Source: Gordonia bronchialis DSM 43247
GTDB lineage: Bacteria; Actinomycetota; Actinomycetes; Mycobacteriales; Mycobacteriaceae
Reading direction: 5' to 3'
DNA: 64,000 nucleotides
Assembly (NCBI RefSeq): GCF_000024785.1
Contig: NC_013441.1
Location: forward strand, 1,860,001 to 1,924,000
The position numbers and the translations under genes were made by a program. Positions 17,663-26,197 of this stretch are shown here, one piece after another (position 1 is the first letter of the stretch; each line of letters opens with the position of its first letter). The notes beneath the pieces are model-generated. The model worked only from the letters and a program-made list of their open reading frames with translations. It searched no databases and was not told where the DNA came from.

Positions 17663-18448
17663 TCAACGCTGGCAGGTGGGGCAGAAGTAGATGACGCGTT
17701 CGGTACCCTCGTCGCCCAAAAAGCCCCGCTCGATCAGGGTGGCGCAGCGGCGACAGAGCTGACCGCGCCGACCATAGACCCAGGTGCGCGCGTTCGGGGC
17801 GGTCTGCCCGGTGGTGGAGCGGGCGGTGCGGGTTCGGTTGTTCCACAGCAGTTTACGGCTTGTCTCGACCATCCCTGGTACGTCGACGTCGGCGACGGGG
17901 GTGGTGGGCAGCACCCCGCGCAGGTAGCAGATCTCGCACCGGAAGACGTTGCCGACGCCGGCCATCAGCCGCTGATCGAGCAGTGCAAGCCCGATCGCCT
18001 CCGCCGGTCTGGCCCGGATACGCCGGATGGCCTCCTCGGCATCCCAGTCGTCCCCGAGAAGGTCGGGGCCCAAATAGGACAGCGCGGCGTCGGGATCGTC
18101 GAGCAGGTCGAGTATTCCCAGTTCGAAGCCGACAGCCTCGTAGGTGCTGGTGCGCAATACGATCCGGGCATGGTGGCCGGGTCGTCGCCACCGTGCGCCG
18201 ACGCGGTGGACATGCCAGGCGCCCTCCATCTTGAGATGCGAGTGGATGCTGGGCGCCCGATTGCCCTGCGGATCGGCGAGGTCGATCAGTAGGTGCTTGC
18301 CCCGGGAGCGCACGCCGGTGACCGTGTGCCCGGCGAAGTCGACGGTCGCGTAGCGGGGCACTCGGAACTGGCAGTACGTCAGGACCTGACCGGCCAGGGC
18401 GCGCCGGAGCCGGTCGGCCGCCGCGTAGACGGTGTCGCCCTCAGGCAT
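17663..18448 (-). CDS. nei2: Endonuclease VIII-type DNA glycosylase/AP lyase
   Basis: 261 aa from the ATG giving MPEGDTVYAAADRL; after Met removal the family uses Pro-2 as nucleophile and Glu-3, so this start is secure. It removes oxidised pyrimidines and nicks the abasic site. The H2TH region carries LLDQRLMAGVGNVFRCEICY (~residues 150-170), and a C-terminal zinc finger has CRRC and CPTC. It corresponds to Rv3297. The gene start overlaps the end of lhr by 8 nt, so helicase and glycosylase are co-expressed, suggesting a joint repair role. Confidence 0.94.
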   Translation of the reverse strand: MPEGDTVYAAADRLRRALAGQVLTYCQFRVPRYATVDFAGHTVTGVRSRGKHLLIDLADPQGNRAPSIHSHLKMEGAWHVHRVGARWRRPGHHARIVLRTSTYEAVGFELGILDLLDDPDAALSYLGPDLLGDDWDAEEAIRRIRARPAEAIGLALLDQRLMAGVGNVFRCEICYLRGVLPTTPVADVDVPGMVETSRKLLWNNRTRTARSTTGQTAPNARTWVYGRRGQLCRRCATLIERGFLGDEGTERVIYFCPTCQR

Positions 18449-21400
18449 GGAGGCCGTACCGCAGGCGCACACCGCGCGGGGTGGTGGCGAACCCCGCGTC
18501 GACGAGCACCGGTGCCATCTCGGAGCCGAGCACCGGCCGCGAATCCACCTGATCGATCGTCAGCCGGGACAGCCGCCCGGCGCGCACGGCGTCGGCGAGA
18601 GCGCCTGCGGCGGTGCGTAACCGATCGGCGTCCGAGCTGAAGGTGAGAACCGTCTTACCCCCACGTTCGACGAACAGCACCGGCTCGCCGGCGAGCAACA
18701 CGACGAGGGCACCCGCTTTGCGGCCCGGGCGGTGCCCGGAGTCCTCAGCGCTTGTCTCGGGCCAATCGAGAACTGCGCCATAGGGATTGGCCGGGTCGGT
18801 GGCCGCCAGCACAACAGCCGGGGCAGCGCTGTCCGCGTCGACGGCATGGCGGCGTAACTCGTCGACGGTGGTCGGCCGGGCGAACTGGGCGCCCCCGAGC
18901 CCGTCGACGTAGTAGCCACGACGGACCACGCCGCTGTCCTCGAAGACGCTGAGCGCCTTGTAGACCCGCGCGAACCCACCGGGTACACCCTCGGTGGCCA
19001 CCGAACCCCGCGTCACCACTCCGTAGCGGACCAGAAGTTGTTCGCACAGCGCCTGGGTGGCGGCGGTCGGATCGAGATCATCGCGGGCCAGCAGGAACCA
19101 GCGACCGGTCGTCGTCGGTGACGACGGCCGGCCGGTCGCGTGCTCGCTGAGAAAACGTGTCGAAAGACGTTGCGGCCGAATGCGAGGGGCGCGTGCGCGA
19201 CCGCGGTGGGCAGGCGTCGGACGGGAACCGGCGCCGCGTCCCACCGATCGACGATCGGGCCGCAGCAGCGCACGTACCGCGGCGAAGGAGTCGTTGGCGA
19301 CCTGCCCGGCCCACACCAGATCCCACAGGGCCGACTCGATGTCGGCTGTCGATGGCACCGCTGCGCCGGCCGCCGACAGGGTTTCCGAGGCCGCATCGGT
19401 GAGCTGGGCGAAACGCAACGCGCCACCCGGGGTGAGCACCGCCAGCAGCGCGGCGTGGATGGCGGTCAGGTCGATCTCGTCGGGCGGTTCGAGAGTGACC
19501 GGGAGCAGATCGGCAGGATGGAACGCGATCTGACCGTCGGCACCGCCGATCCGGCCGTGACCCGACCACACCACCTCGCCCGAGGAGAGCAGTTCATCGA
19601 GCATGGCGGGGGAGTAGTCGGCGACGCGGGCCGGCAGGATCAGTGACTCCCACGCCGACGCCGGCAGCGGATAGCCGGCGAGCTGGTCGAGCACCGTGGC
19701 GACCCCGTCGACGCCGCTCAGTCGCTCGGCGGGTGTGACGTGATGCCAGCCGCCGAGGAAACGGCCCAGGGTGGCGGCGTCGACGGGCGCGACGTCGGCG
19801 CGACTGGCCGCCAGCGAACCGCGCCGGATCTGTCCCAGGACATCGGCATGGCACCACTGCGTGGTCGGGTGTGCGTCGTCGGCGGCCGCGGGCAGGAAAT
19901 CGCCTTCGACCACCTTGCGCTGGGCGGCCAGGCGCACCAGTGTGTCGCGGACGACGGCCACCGCCATCCCCAGCGACTCGGCGGCCTCGGTCAGGGTGAA
20001 GGGACCGTGAGTGCGCGCGTACCGGTGCACCAGATCGGTCACGGGATCGGGCACCGGGTCGGTGTAGGCGGCCGGGACACCCAGCGGAGCCGGGACACCG
20101 AGCGCGTCACGTAGTCGTGCGGTGTCCTCGACGGCGGCCCACAGGGGACGGCCCTGATGAGTGACCGAGATGATCGGACCGGCGCGATGCAGATCGGCCA
20201 GCACGGCGGCGGCATCGTCGCCCTGGTACCGGGCGGCCACCTCCTCGGTGGTGAGCGGACCGAGCCAGCGCAGCAGGTCGACGATGTCCTCGGCGTCGCG
20301 GGCCTGGCGAGATGGATCGAGTCGCTGCAACCGCGCGATGACCGCAGCGATTACCCCGGGATCGAGGAGCTCGCGCAGATCGACGCGACCGAGCAGCTGG
20401 GCCAGCAGGCTGGTGTCGAGAGACAGTGCGGCGGCCCGACGTTCGGCCAGTGGCGCGTCGTCGGAGTACATGAACGCGCCGACATACCCGAACAGCAACG
20501 ACGCCGCGAACGGCGACGGTTCGGGGGTCTCCGTCTCGACCAGACGCACCCGGCGGGTGGAGATCCGGCGCAGCAGGTCGGTCAGCGCGGGCAGATCGTA
20601 GACATCCTGCAGGCATTCGCGGACGGCTTCGAGCACGATCGGGAAGTCGGGGAATTGTGATGCGACGGAGAGGAGTTGGGCACTGCGCTGCCGTTGTTGC
20701 CACAGCGGGGCGCGGCGGCCCGGGTCGCGTCGCGGCAGCAGCAGGGCGCGAGCCGCGCATTCCCGAAAACGGGACGCGAACATCGACGACTCGGCTAGCG
20801 CGTCGGTCACCATCTGCTCGATGTCGTCGGGGTCGATCACGAACACCGCGGCACCGGGCGGCTCATCTTCGGTGTCGGGCAGGCGCACGATGATGCCGTC
20901 GTCGGATGCGGTGGTGGCGCCCGCCAGCCCGAGAGTCTCCTGCAGGCGCGCCGAGATCGCACTCGCCCACGGGGCGTGCACGCGTAAACCGTAGGGGGAG
21001 TGCAGGATCACCCGCCAGTCGCCGAGCTCGTCGCGGAAGCGTTCGATCACCAGGGTCCGGTCGGTGGGGAGATGACCGGTGGCCTCGCGCTGCTCGGCGA
21101 TCAGCGCGGCGAGGTTGTCGCGGGCGTACTCGGTGAGGCCGAGTTCGGTTGCCTGCCGGTCCAGTTCCTGCGGATCGGCGATCGCGCCGGTGAACTTGCC
21201 GATGGCGGCACCCAACTCGGCCGGACGCCCGACGGCGTCGCCCACCCAGAACGGAAGCCGGCCCGGCTGCCCGAAGGCGGGGGTCACCAGCACTCGGTCG
21301 TGGGTGATGTCCTCGATGCGCCAACTCGTGGCGCCGAGCGCGAAGACGTCGCCGACGCGGGACTCGTAGACCATCTCCTCGTCGAGCTCACCGACCCGAG

Positions 21401-23075
21401 CGGACTTCTCGCCCACCATGAACACGCCGAACAGCCCGCGATCCGGGATGGTTCCACCGGAGGTGACGGCCAGACGCTGGGCCCCGCGGCGCCCGACGAG
21501 TGTGTTGGCGTCGCGATCCCAGGTCACCCGGGGACGGAGTTCGGCGAACTCATCGGACGGAAATCGCCCGGAGATCAGGTCCAGGGTCGATACGTACACC
21601 TCGCGGGCCAGCTCCCGGTACGGCGCGGCGCGGCGGATCACGTCGAACCACTGGTCGACGTCGAGGTCGTCCATGGCCGCGGCGGCAATCGTGTGCTGCG
21701 CCAACACATCCAACGGATTCTTGGGGATGCGGAGCTCCTCGATGGCGCCGGCGCGCATCCGTTCGACCGCGACCGTGCAGTGCACCAGATCGGTGCGGTG
21801 TTTGGGGTAGAGCACACCCTGGCTGATCTCACCCACCTGATGCCCGGCGCGGCCGATGCGCTGCAATCCACTGGCCACCGACGGCGGTGCCTCCACCTGG
21901 ATCACGAGATCCACTGCGCCCATGTCGATTCCGAGTTCCAGTGAGCTGGTGGCGACTACGCAGCGCAATCGGCCGGATTTGAGGTCGTCCTCGATCTCGG
22001 CGCGCTGCTCCTTGCTCACCGAGCCGTGATGGGCGCGTGCGAGGGTCGTCGGCGCGCCACCCGCGGCGCCGCTGGCCATGATGTGCGCGGGTGCGCCCCC
22101 GGGGACCCCCGGATTGGCCGCTGCCTGCACCGGCACACCGGAGCGCTGCGCGTAGATCTCGTTCAGCCGGGCGGTCAGCCGCTCGGCGAGGCGACGGGAA
22201 TTGGCGAAGACGATGGTCGCGCGGTTGGCCTCGATCGCGTCGACGATGGAGGCCTCGACGTGCGGCCACAGCGAGCCGGCGGTCGGCGAGAACGCGTCAT
22301 CGAGGTCGTCGGCCGTGTCCTCGGCCGGTGGCGGGATATTGGCCATGTCCGGTACGGGAACATCGACCCGCAGGTCAAAGGTCTTGGCTGCGGGCGGGCG
22401 GACGACGCGGCACGGACGGGAGCCGGCGAGGAAGTCGGCCACCACCTCCGGGGGCCGCACGGTCGCCGAGAGTCCGATGCGCTGCGCCGGGGTCTCCAGC
22501 AGGTCGTCGAGGCGTTCCAGCGACAGCGCCAGGTGAGTGCCGCGTTTGGTGCCGGCCACCGCGTGCACCTCGTCGACGATGACCGCGTCGACGGTGCGCA
22601 GGGTTTCACGGACCGACGAGGTGAGCATCAGGTAGAGCGACTCGGGGGTGGTGATCAGGATGTCCGGTGGTGCCTTGGCGAGGAGTCGGCGTGCTGCCGC
22701 CGCGGTATCCCCGGAGCGCAGGCCGACGGTGATGTTCGGTTCGGGCTCGCCGAGTTCCTGCGCGGCCCGGGTGATGCCGGTCAGCGGCGCGCGGAGGTTG
22801 CGCTCGACATCGACCGCCAGCGCCTTCAGCGGGGAGATGTAGAGGACGCGGGTGCCGGCCGCCCGGTCCGGGGTGGCCGCCAGCCGGTCGAGCGCCCACA
22901 GGAACGCCGACAACGTCTTTCCCGAGCCGGTGGGCGCAATGACCAGCGTGTTCTCCCCATCGGCGATGGAGTTCCACGCGCCGACCTGGGCAGGGGTGGG
23001 CGCCGTGAACGCACCGGTGAACCACCGCCGGGTGGGAGCGGTGAATCGTTGGAGTACCGGCGCGGTTCGGGCCAT
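18441..23075 (-). CDS. lhr: Large ATP-dependent DNA helicase Lhr
   Basis: 1,544 aa from ATG at 23075 (MARTAPVLQRFTAPTRRWF); the frame stays open upstream into the riboswitch region, so that extension is rejected. It is a superfamily 2 3'-to-5' helicase. Walker A is IAPTGSGKTLSAFLWALDRL (~residue 45), the DEVH box is VIVDEVHAVAGTKRGTHLAL, motif V-VI is VVATSSLELGIDMGAVDLVI with QRIGRAGHQVGE, and a long Lhr-specific C-terminal region follows. Length agrees with mycobacterial Lhr (~1,510 aa). It is coupled to nei2 downstream and divergent from the cbtBA operon. Confidence 0.97.
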   Translation of the reverse strand: MARTAPVLQRFTAPTRRWFTGAFTAPTPAQVGAWNSIADGENTLVIAPTGSGKTLSAFLWALDRLAATPDRAAGTRVLYISPLKALAVDVERNLRAPLTGITRAAQELGEPEPNITVGLRSGDTAAAARRLLAKAPPDILITTPESLYLMLTSSVRETLRTVDAVIVDEVHAVAGTKRGTHLALSLERLDDLLETPAQRIGLSATVRPPEVVADFLAGSRPCRVVRPPAAKTFDLRVDVPVPDMANIPPPAEDTADDLDDAFSPTAGSLWPHVEASIVDAIEANRATIVFANSRRLAERLTARLNEIYAQRSGVPVQAAANPGVPGGAPAHIMASGAAGGAPTTLARAHHGSVSKEQRAEIEDDLKSGRLRCVVATSSLELGIDMGAVDLVIQVEAPPSVASGLQRIGRAGHQVGEISQGVLYPKHRTDLVHCTVAVERMRAGAIEELRIPKNPLDVLAQHTIAAAAMDDLDVDQWFDVIRRAAPYRELAREVYVSTLDLISGRFPSDEFAELRPRVTWDRDANTLVGRRGAQRLAVTSGGTIPDRGLFGVFMVGEKSARVGELDEEMVYESRVGDVFALGATSWRIEDITHDRVLVTPAFGQPGRLPFWVGDAVGRPAELGAAIGKFTGAIADPQELDRQATELGLTEYARDNLAALIAEQREATGHLPTDRTLVIERFRDELGDWRVILHSPYGLRVHAPWASAISARLQETLGLAGATTASDDGIIVRLPDTEDEPPGAAVFVIDPDDIEQMVTDALAESSMFASRFRECAARALLLPRRDPGRRAPLWQQRQRSAQLLSVASQFPDFPIVLEAVRECLQDVYDLPALTDLLRRISTRRVRLVETETPEPSPFAASLLFGYVGAFMYSDDAPLAERRAAALSLDTSLLAQLLGRVDLRELLDPGVIAAVIARLQRLDPSRQARDAEDIVDLLRWLGPLTTEEVAARYQGDDAAAVLADLHRAGPIISVTHQGRPLWAAVEDTARLRDALGVPAPLGVPAAYTDPVPDPVTDLVHRYARTHGPFTLTEAAESLGMAVAVVRDTLVRLAAQRKVVEGDFLPAAADDAHPTTQWCHADVLGQIRRGSLAASRADVAPVDAATLGRFLGGWHHVTPAERLSGVDGVATVLDQLAGYPLPASAWESLILPARVADYSPAMLDELLSSGEVVWSGHGRIGGADGQIAFHPADLLPVTLEPPDEIDLTAIHAALLAVLTPGGALRFAQLTDAASETLSAAGAAVPSTADIESALWDLVWAGQVANDSFAAVRALLRPDRRSVGRGAGSRPTPAHRGRARAPRIRPQRLSTRFLSEHATGRPSSPTTTGRWFLLARDDLDPTAATQALCEQLLVRYGVVTRGSVATEGVPGGFARVYKALSVFEDSGVVRRGYYVDGLGGAQFARPTTVDELRRHAVDADSAAPAVVLAATDPANPYGAVLDWPETSAEDSGHRPGRKAGALVVLLAGEPVLFVERGGKTVLTFSSDADRLRTAAGALADAVRAGRLSRLTIDQVDSRPVLGSEMAPVLVDAGFATTPRGVRLRYGLHA

Positions 23076-23124
23076 CTCGACATCATCCCTCACGCCTACG
23101 ACAGGCCACGGTATAGAGTCATCA

Positions 23125-23225
23125 CACGCCAGTGCGGGGAATCCGGTGGGAGTCCGGAACGGTCGCGCCACTGTGAGCGGCGATCCCCGATCGACGTGAG
23201 TCAGAGTGCCGCACGGGTGACCGGT
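23125..23225 (+). promoter_or_regulatory. Cobalamin riboswitch controlling cbtBA
   Basis: The core has the cobalamin-aptamer signatures: GAATCCGGTGGGAGTCCGG (~23139-23157), GTCGCGCCACTGTGA (~23162-23176) and the B12-box variant GAGTCAGAGTGCC (23198-23210). A perfect closing helix forms between GTGCGG (23132-23137) and CCGCAC (23209-23214). It lies ~45 nt before the GTG of cbtB, whose ribosome-binding site is the likely target. Cobalt-importer genes are classical targets of this riboswitch class. Confidence 0.9.
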
Positions 23226-23270
23226 TCGATCGAGAACTGCCGACGCGAGATCGGCGAAAGGAAGGTCATC

Positions 23271-23507
23271 GTGACCGCTTCTACCCATACCACTCCTAGC
23301 TCATCGAGCAGGGCCCGCGCGCTCGCGGTGCCCGACCTCTCGGTCGCCGGCGCGGCCCTGTGGCTGACGCTGACCGTGGTGCTCGCGGGGCTGGCCTACT
23401 ACTTCCTCGGGTACGACCAGGGCGCGGTGTCGGTGTTCGGCTCCGACACCCACGTGCACGAGTTCGTGCACGACGCCCGTCACTTCCTCGGCTTCCCCTG
23501 CCACTGA
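23271..23507 (+). CDS. cbtB: Cobalt transporter subunit CbtB
   Basis: 78 aa from GTG preceded by GAAAGGAAGG. There is one transmembrane helix (~25-48, AGAALWLTLTVVLAGLAYYFLG) and the characteristic histidine-rich C-terminus HVHEFVHDARHFLGFPCH, a likely metal-binding tail. CbtB is the small partner of CbtA in B12-regulated cobalt uptake. It is followed 23 bp later by cbtA and preceded by a cobalamin riboswitch, which makes the assignment secure by context. Confidence 0.95.
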   Translation: MTASTHTTPSSSSRARALAVPDLSVAGAALWLTLTVVLAGLAYYFLGYDQGAVSVFGSDTHVHEFVHDARHFLGFPCH

Positions 23508-23530
23508 CGCAGCCGGGAGACAACAACACA

Positions 23531-24358
23531 ATGGAAAAGAAGTTCATCGGCGCAGGCCTGTTCTCGGGTCTGATCGCCGGAATTCTGTCGTTCCTGTTCG
23601 CGCGGCTGTTCATCGAACCGGTGGTGGCCAAGGCCATTGACTACGAGGGCCTGCGCTCGGCTGCCGAGGAGCAACTCGAGATCGAGGCCGGGGGACACGT
23701 GCACGGCGAGGGCGGGGAGGTGTTCACCCGCGCGATGCAGGAGAACCTCGGCGCCGGCGTCGGCACCATCGTGTTCGCGGTGTGTATGGGCGCGTTCTTC
23801 GCCGTCGCGTTCACGCTGCTGTGGACCTACATCGGTCGTCGGTATCCGGACGTGGACCCGCGTGCCGTCGCCGGCGCGCTGGGGGCCATCGGTTTTGTCG
23901 CGGTGTTCGGTGTGCCGTTCTTCGCCTACCCGGCCAATCCGCCGGCCGTCGGCGACGACGACACCATCGGCGCGCGGTCGGGGGCGTTCTTGACCATCAC
24001 GCTGGTCTCGGTCGGTGTGGCGATCGCCGCGGTGGTCCTCGCACTCTGGTTGCGCCCCAAACTCGGTGGGCTCGTCTCGGCCGTCGCGGCCACCGTCGGC
24101 TACCTGGTGATCGTGACGATCACCATCGCACTGCTGCCGGAGTTCCACGAGGTCCCGACGGAACTGCGCAACGAGCAGGGTGTCATCGTGGCACCGGGCT
24201 TCCCGGCCGACGTGGTCGGCGACTTCCGGGTTTACGTGATCGCCAACCAGGTGATCCTGTGGACGGTGCTGACCGTGGTGTTCGCACTGATCCTGGGCTA
24301 TCTGGCCCGTCCGCGGTCGCGTTCGTTCCCGGAGTCGACAGCTGCCGCGGTGAAGTGA
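23531..24358 (+). CDS. cbtA: Cobalt transporter subunit CbtA
   Basis: 275 aa, integral membrane, with five to six hydrophobic segments (for example LFSGLIAGILSFLFARLF, VGTIVFAVCMGAFFAVAFTL, ALGAIGFVAVFGVPFFAYP, LTITLVSVGVAIAAVVLALWL). A His-rich loop EAGGHVHGEGGEVF lies near residue 55 and fits a metal-binding role. It functions with CbtB in cobalt import for B12 synthesis or salvage. It shares the riboswitch-controlled transcript and is followed 38 bp later by a phosphatase-fold gene. Confidence 0.93.
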   Translation: MEKKFIGAGLFSGLIAGILSFLFARLFIEPVVAKAIDYEGLRSAAEEQLEIEAGGHVHGEGGEVFTRAMQENLGAGVGTIVFAVCMGAFFAVAFTLLWTYIGRRYPDVDPRAVAGALGAIGFVAVFGVPFFAYPANPPAVGDDDTIGARSGAFLTITLVSVGVAIAAVVLALWLRPKLGGLVSAVAATVGYLVIVTITIALLPEFHEVPTELRNEQGVIVAPGFPADVVGDFRVYVIANQVILWTVLTVVFALILGYLARPRSRSFPESTAAAVK

Positions 24359-24396
24359 CACAGCCGATGTCGCGGGCAGATGCCGTTCACTGAAGC

Positions 24397-24876
24397 ATGC
24401 TGATCATCACCGCCGGCCGCACCGGCCCCAACCGGGCTCTGCGGTTCGGCGGTGATGCATCTCTGGACGACGCCGGCCGCCGGTCGGTGATGGCACTCGC
24501 GCTGCCCGACCACTTCGGGATGGTGGCCGTCGGACCGGAGCGGGCGGCCACCGAGACGGCCGCACTCGTCGGGTCCGGGCGGGTGGCCGGTCGGGTGGTG
24601 GACGACCTGCGCACCCTGGACGTCGGGGCGTGGACGGGACGGCTGCCCGAGGAGATCCCGCCACCTGAACTCGGCGCCTGGTTCGCCGACCCGGCGTCGC
24701 ATCCGCATGGCGGCGAATCCATCAGCGACTTCGTTGCCCGCATCCAGGCGTGGCGAACCACCACCTCGGTATCGGCCTGCGTCGTGTCGATGCCGGTGGC
24801 GCAGGCGCTTCTCGTCGACGACCCCGCACGATATTTCGCCGTCGAGGTCCGGCCGGCGACGATCTACCAGCGATGA
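24397..24876 (+). CDS. Histidine-phosphatase-fold protein lacking both catalytic histidines
   Basis: 159 aa, third gene of the cbtBA run. The overall order matches the phosphoglycerate-mutase/CobC-like fold: N-terminal beta strand, GPERAATETAAL (like the S-x-RAxQTA segment), LRTLDVGAWTGRLPEE (like the L-x-E-x-x-x-G-x-WEG segment), and PHGGESISDFVARIQAW. However, the RHG catalytic motif is replaced by ITAGRTGPN, and the second His region (usually SHG) reads VVSMPVAQALL. It is probably catalytically dead and may serve a binding or regulatory role in the cobalt/B12 operon. Confidence 0.75.
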   Translation: MLIITAGRTGPNRALRFGGDASLDDAGRRSVMALALPDHFGMVAVGPERAATETAALVGSGRVAGRVVDDLRTLDVGAWTGRLPEEIPPPELGAWFADPASHPHGGESISDFVARIQAWRTTTSVSACVVSMPVAQALLVDDPARYFAVEVRPATIYQR

Positions 24877-24932
24877 AACAGTTGTGCTCATGTGTGTCTT
24901 TACATCCCGGGTGACACCTGACACAGTGAAAC

Positions 24933-24946
24933 TGAAACGTGTTTTA
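24933..24946 (+). promoter_or_regulatory. Candidate KstR-type operator
   Basis: TGAAACGTGTTTTA matches the published KstR consensus TnnAACnnGTTnnA at every fixed position. It lies 22 bp before the acyl-CoA dehydrogenase start. KstR represses sterol/lipid-degradation genes in mycobacteria and relatives. One 14-mer match is suggestive only. Confidence 0.4.
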
Positions 24947-24968
24947 CTTCCCTGGATGCGAGGTAGCG

Positions 24969-26192
24969 ATGTTCGAGTGGTCGGAAGAGGATCTGATGGT
25001 GCGGGACGCCCTGCGGGCGTTCATCGACAAGGAGATCCGCCCGCATATCGATGAACTCGAGACCGGTGTGCTCCCGCCCTACGACATCACCCGCAAGCTG
25101 CTGTCCACGTTCGGCGTCGACGCGATGGCCAAAGACGCCCTGGAAAAGGAGTTGGCGGCCGAGGCCGAGGGCAAGAAGTCGTCCGGCGGCGGTGGCGGCA
25201 ACATGTCGAGTTCGATGTTCATGATGGTCAACATCGAGCTGGCCGGTGTCTGTCTAGGACTCGTCGGGTCGATGGGTGTCAGCATGGGCCTGACGCCCGG
25301 AACGATCCGCGGCAAGGGAACTCTCGCGCAGAAGAAGCGGTGGCTGCCCGAGTTGGTCACCATGGAGAAGGTGGGCGCCTGGGCGATCACCGAGCCCGAC
25401 TCCGGCTCGGATGCGCTGGGCGGCATGAAGACCACGGTCAAACGCGACGGTGACGACTACATCCTGAAGGGCCAGAAAACCTTCATCACCAACGGTCCCT
25501 ACGCCGACACGATCGTCGTGTTCGCCAAGCTCGACGACGGCAGCGATACCCCCATGCGTGACCGCAAGGTGCTGTCCTTCGTCCTCGACAAGGGCATGCC
25601 GGGTCTCACCCAGGGCAAGGCGTTCAAGAAGATGGGCATGATGAGCTCGCCGACCGGGGAGCTGTTCTTCGACAATGTCCGCCTCGGCCGGGATCGCCTG
25701 CTCGGCGAGACCGAGGACACCGGATCGGATGCGCGCGGTTCCGAGGGTGCCAAGGCCGGTTTCACCGCCGAACGCGTCGGTATCGCGGCGCTGTCGCTCG
25801 GCATCATCAACGAGTGCCTACGGCTGTCCCTCGACTACGCGAAGAACCGCAAGCTCTGGGGGCAGGAGATCGCGCAATTCCAGCTCATCCAGCTCAAACT
25901 GGCCGAGATGGAGGTCGCTCGGATCAACGTACAGAACATGCTCTTCAGTGCGATCGAGCGGGCGCAGGCGGGCAAACCGCTGAGTCTGTCGGAGGCGTCG
26001 GCGATGAAGCTGTACTCGTCCAAGGCGGCCACCGACGTGGCGATGGAGGCGGTGCAGCTCTTCGGCGGCAACGGCTACATGGCCGAGTACCGCGTGGAAC
26101 AGCTTGCGCGCGATGCGAAGTCGCTGATGATCTACGCGGGAAGCAACGAGATCCAGGTCACGCACGTGGCCAAGGGGTTGCTGCGCGCCTGA
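24969..26192 (+). CDS. Acyl-CoA dehydrogenase
   Basis: 407 aa from ATG at 24969 (MFEWSEEDLMVRDALRAF); an upstream frame extension is rejected. It introduces an alpha-beta double bond in acyl-CoA using FAD. FAD/substrate motifs are GAWAITEPDSGSDA, KTFITNGPYAD and the C-terminal QLFGGNGYMAEYRVEQLARD. The C-terminal position of the usual medium-chain base reads IYAGSNEIQ (Ala instead of Glu). A Glu in TAERVGIAAL occupies the alternative site used by long-chain and isovaleryl enzymes. A Gly/Ser-rich insert (~residues 75-90) is unusual. It is preceded by a candidate KstR operator. Confidence 0.9.
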   Translation: MFEWSEEDLMVRDALRAFIDKEIRPHIDELETGVLPPYDITRKLLSTFGVDAMAKDALEKELAAEAEGKKSSGGGGGNMSSSMFMMVNIELAGVCLGLVGSMGVSMGLTPGTIRGKGTLAQKKRWLPELVTMEKVGAWAITEPDSGSDALGGMKTTVKRDGDDYILKGQKTFITNGPYADTIVVFAKLDDGSDTPMRDRKVLSFVLDKGMPGLTQGKAFKKMGMMSSPTGELFFDNVRLGRDRLLGETEDTGSDARGSEGAKAGFTAERVGIAALSLGIINECLRLSLDYAKNRKLWGQEIAQFQLIQLKLAEMEVARINVQNMLFSAIERAQAGKPLSLSEASAMKLYSSKAATDVAMEAVQLFGGNGYMAEYRVEQLARDAKSLMIYAGSNEIQVTHVAKGLLRA

Positions 26193-26197
26193 GCCGA

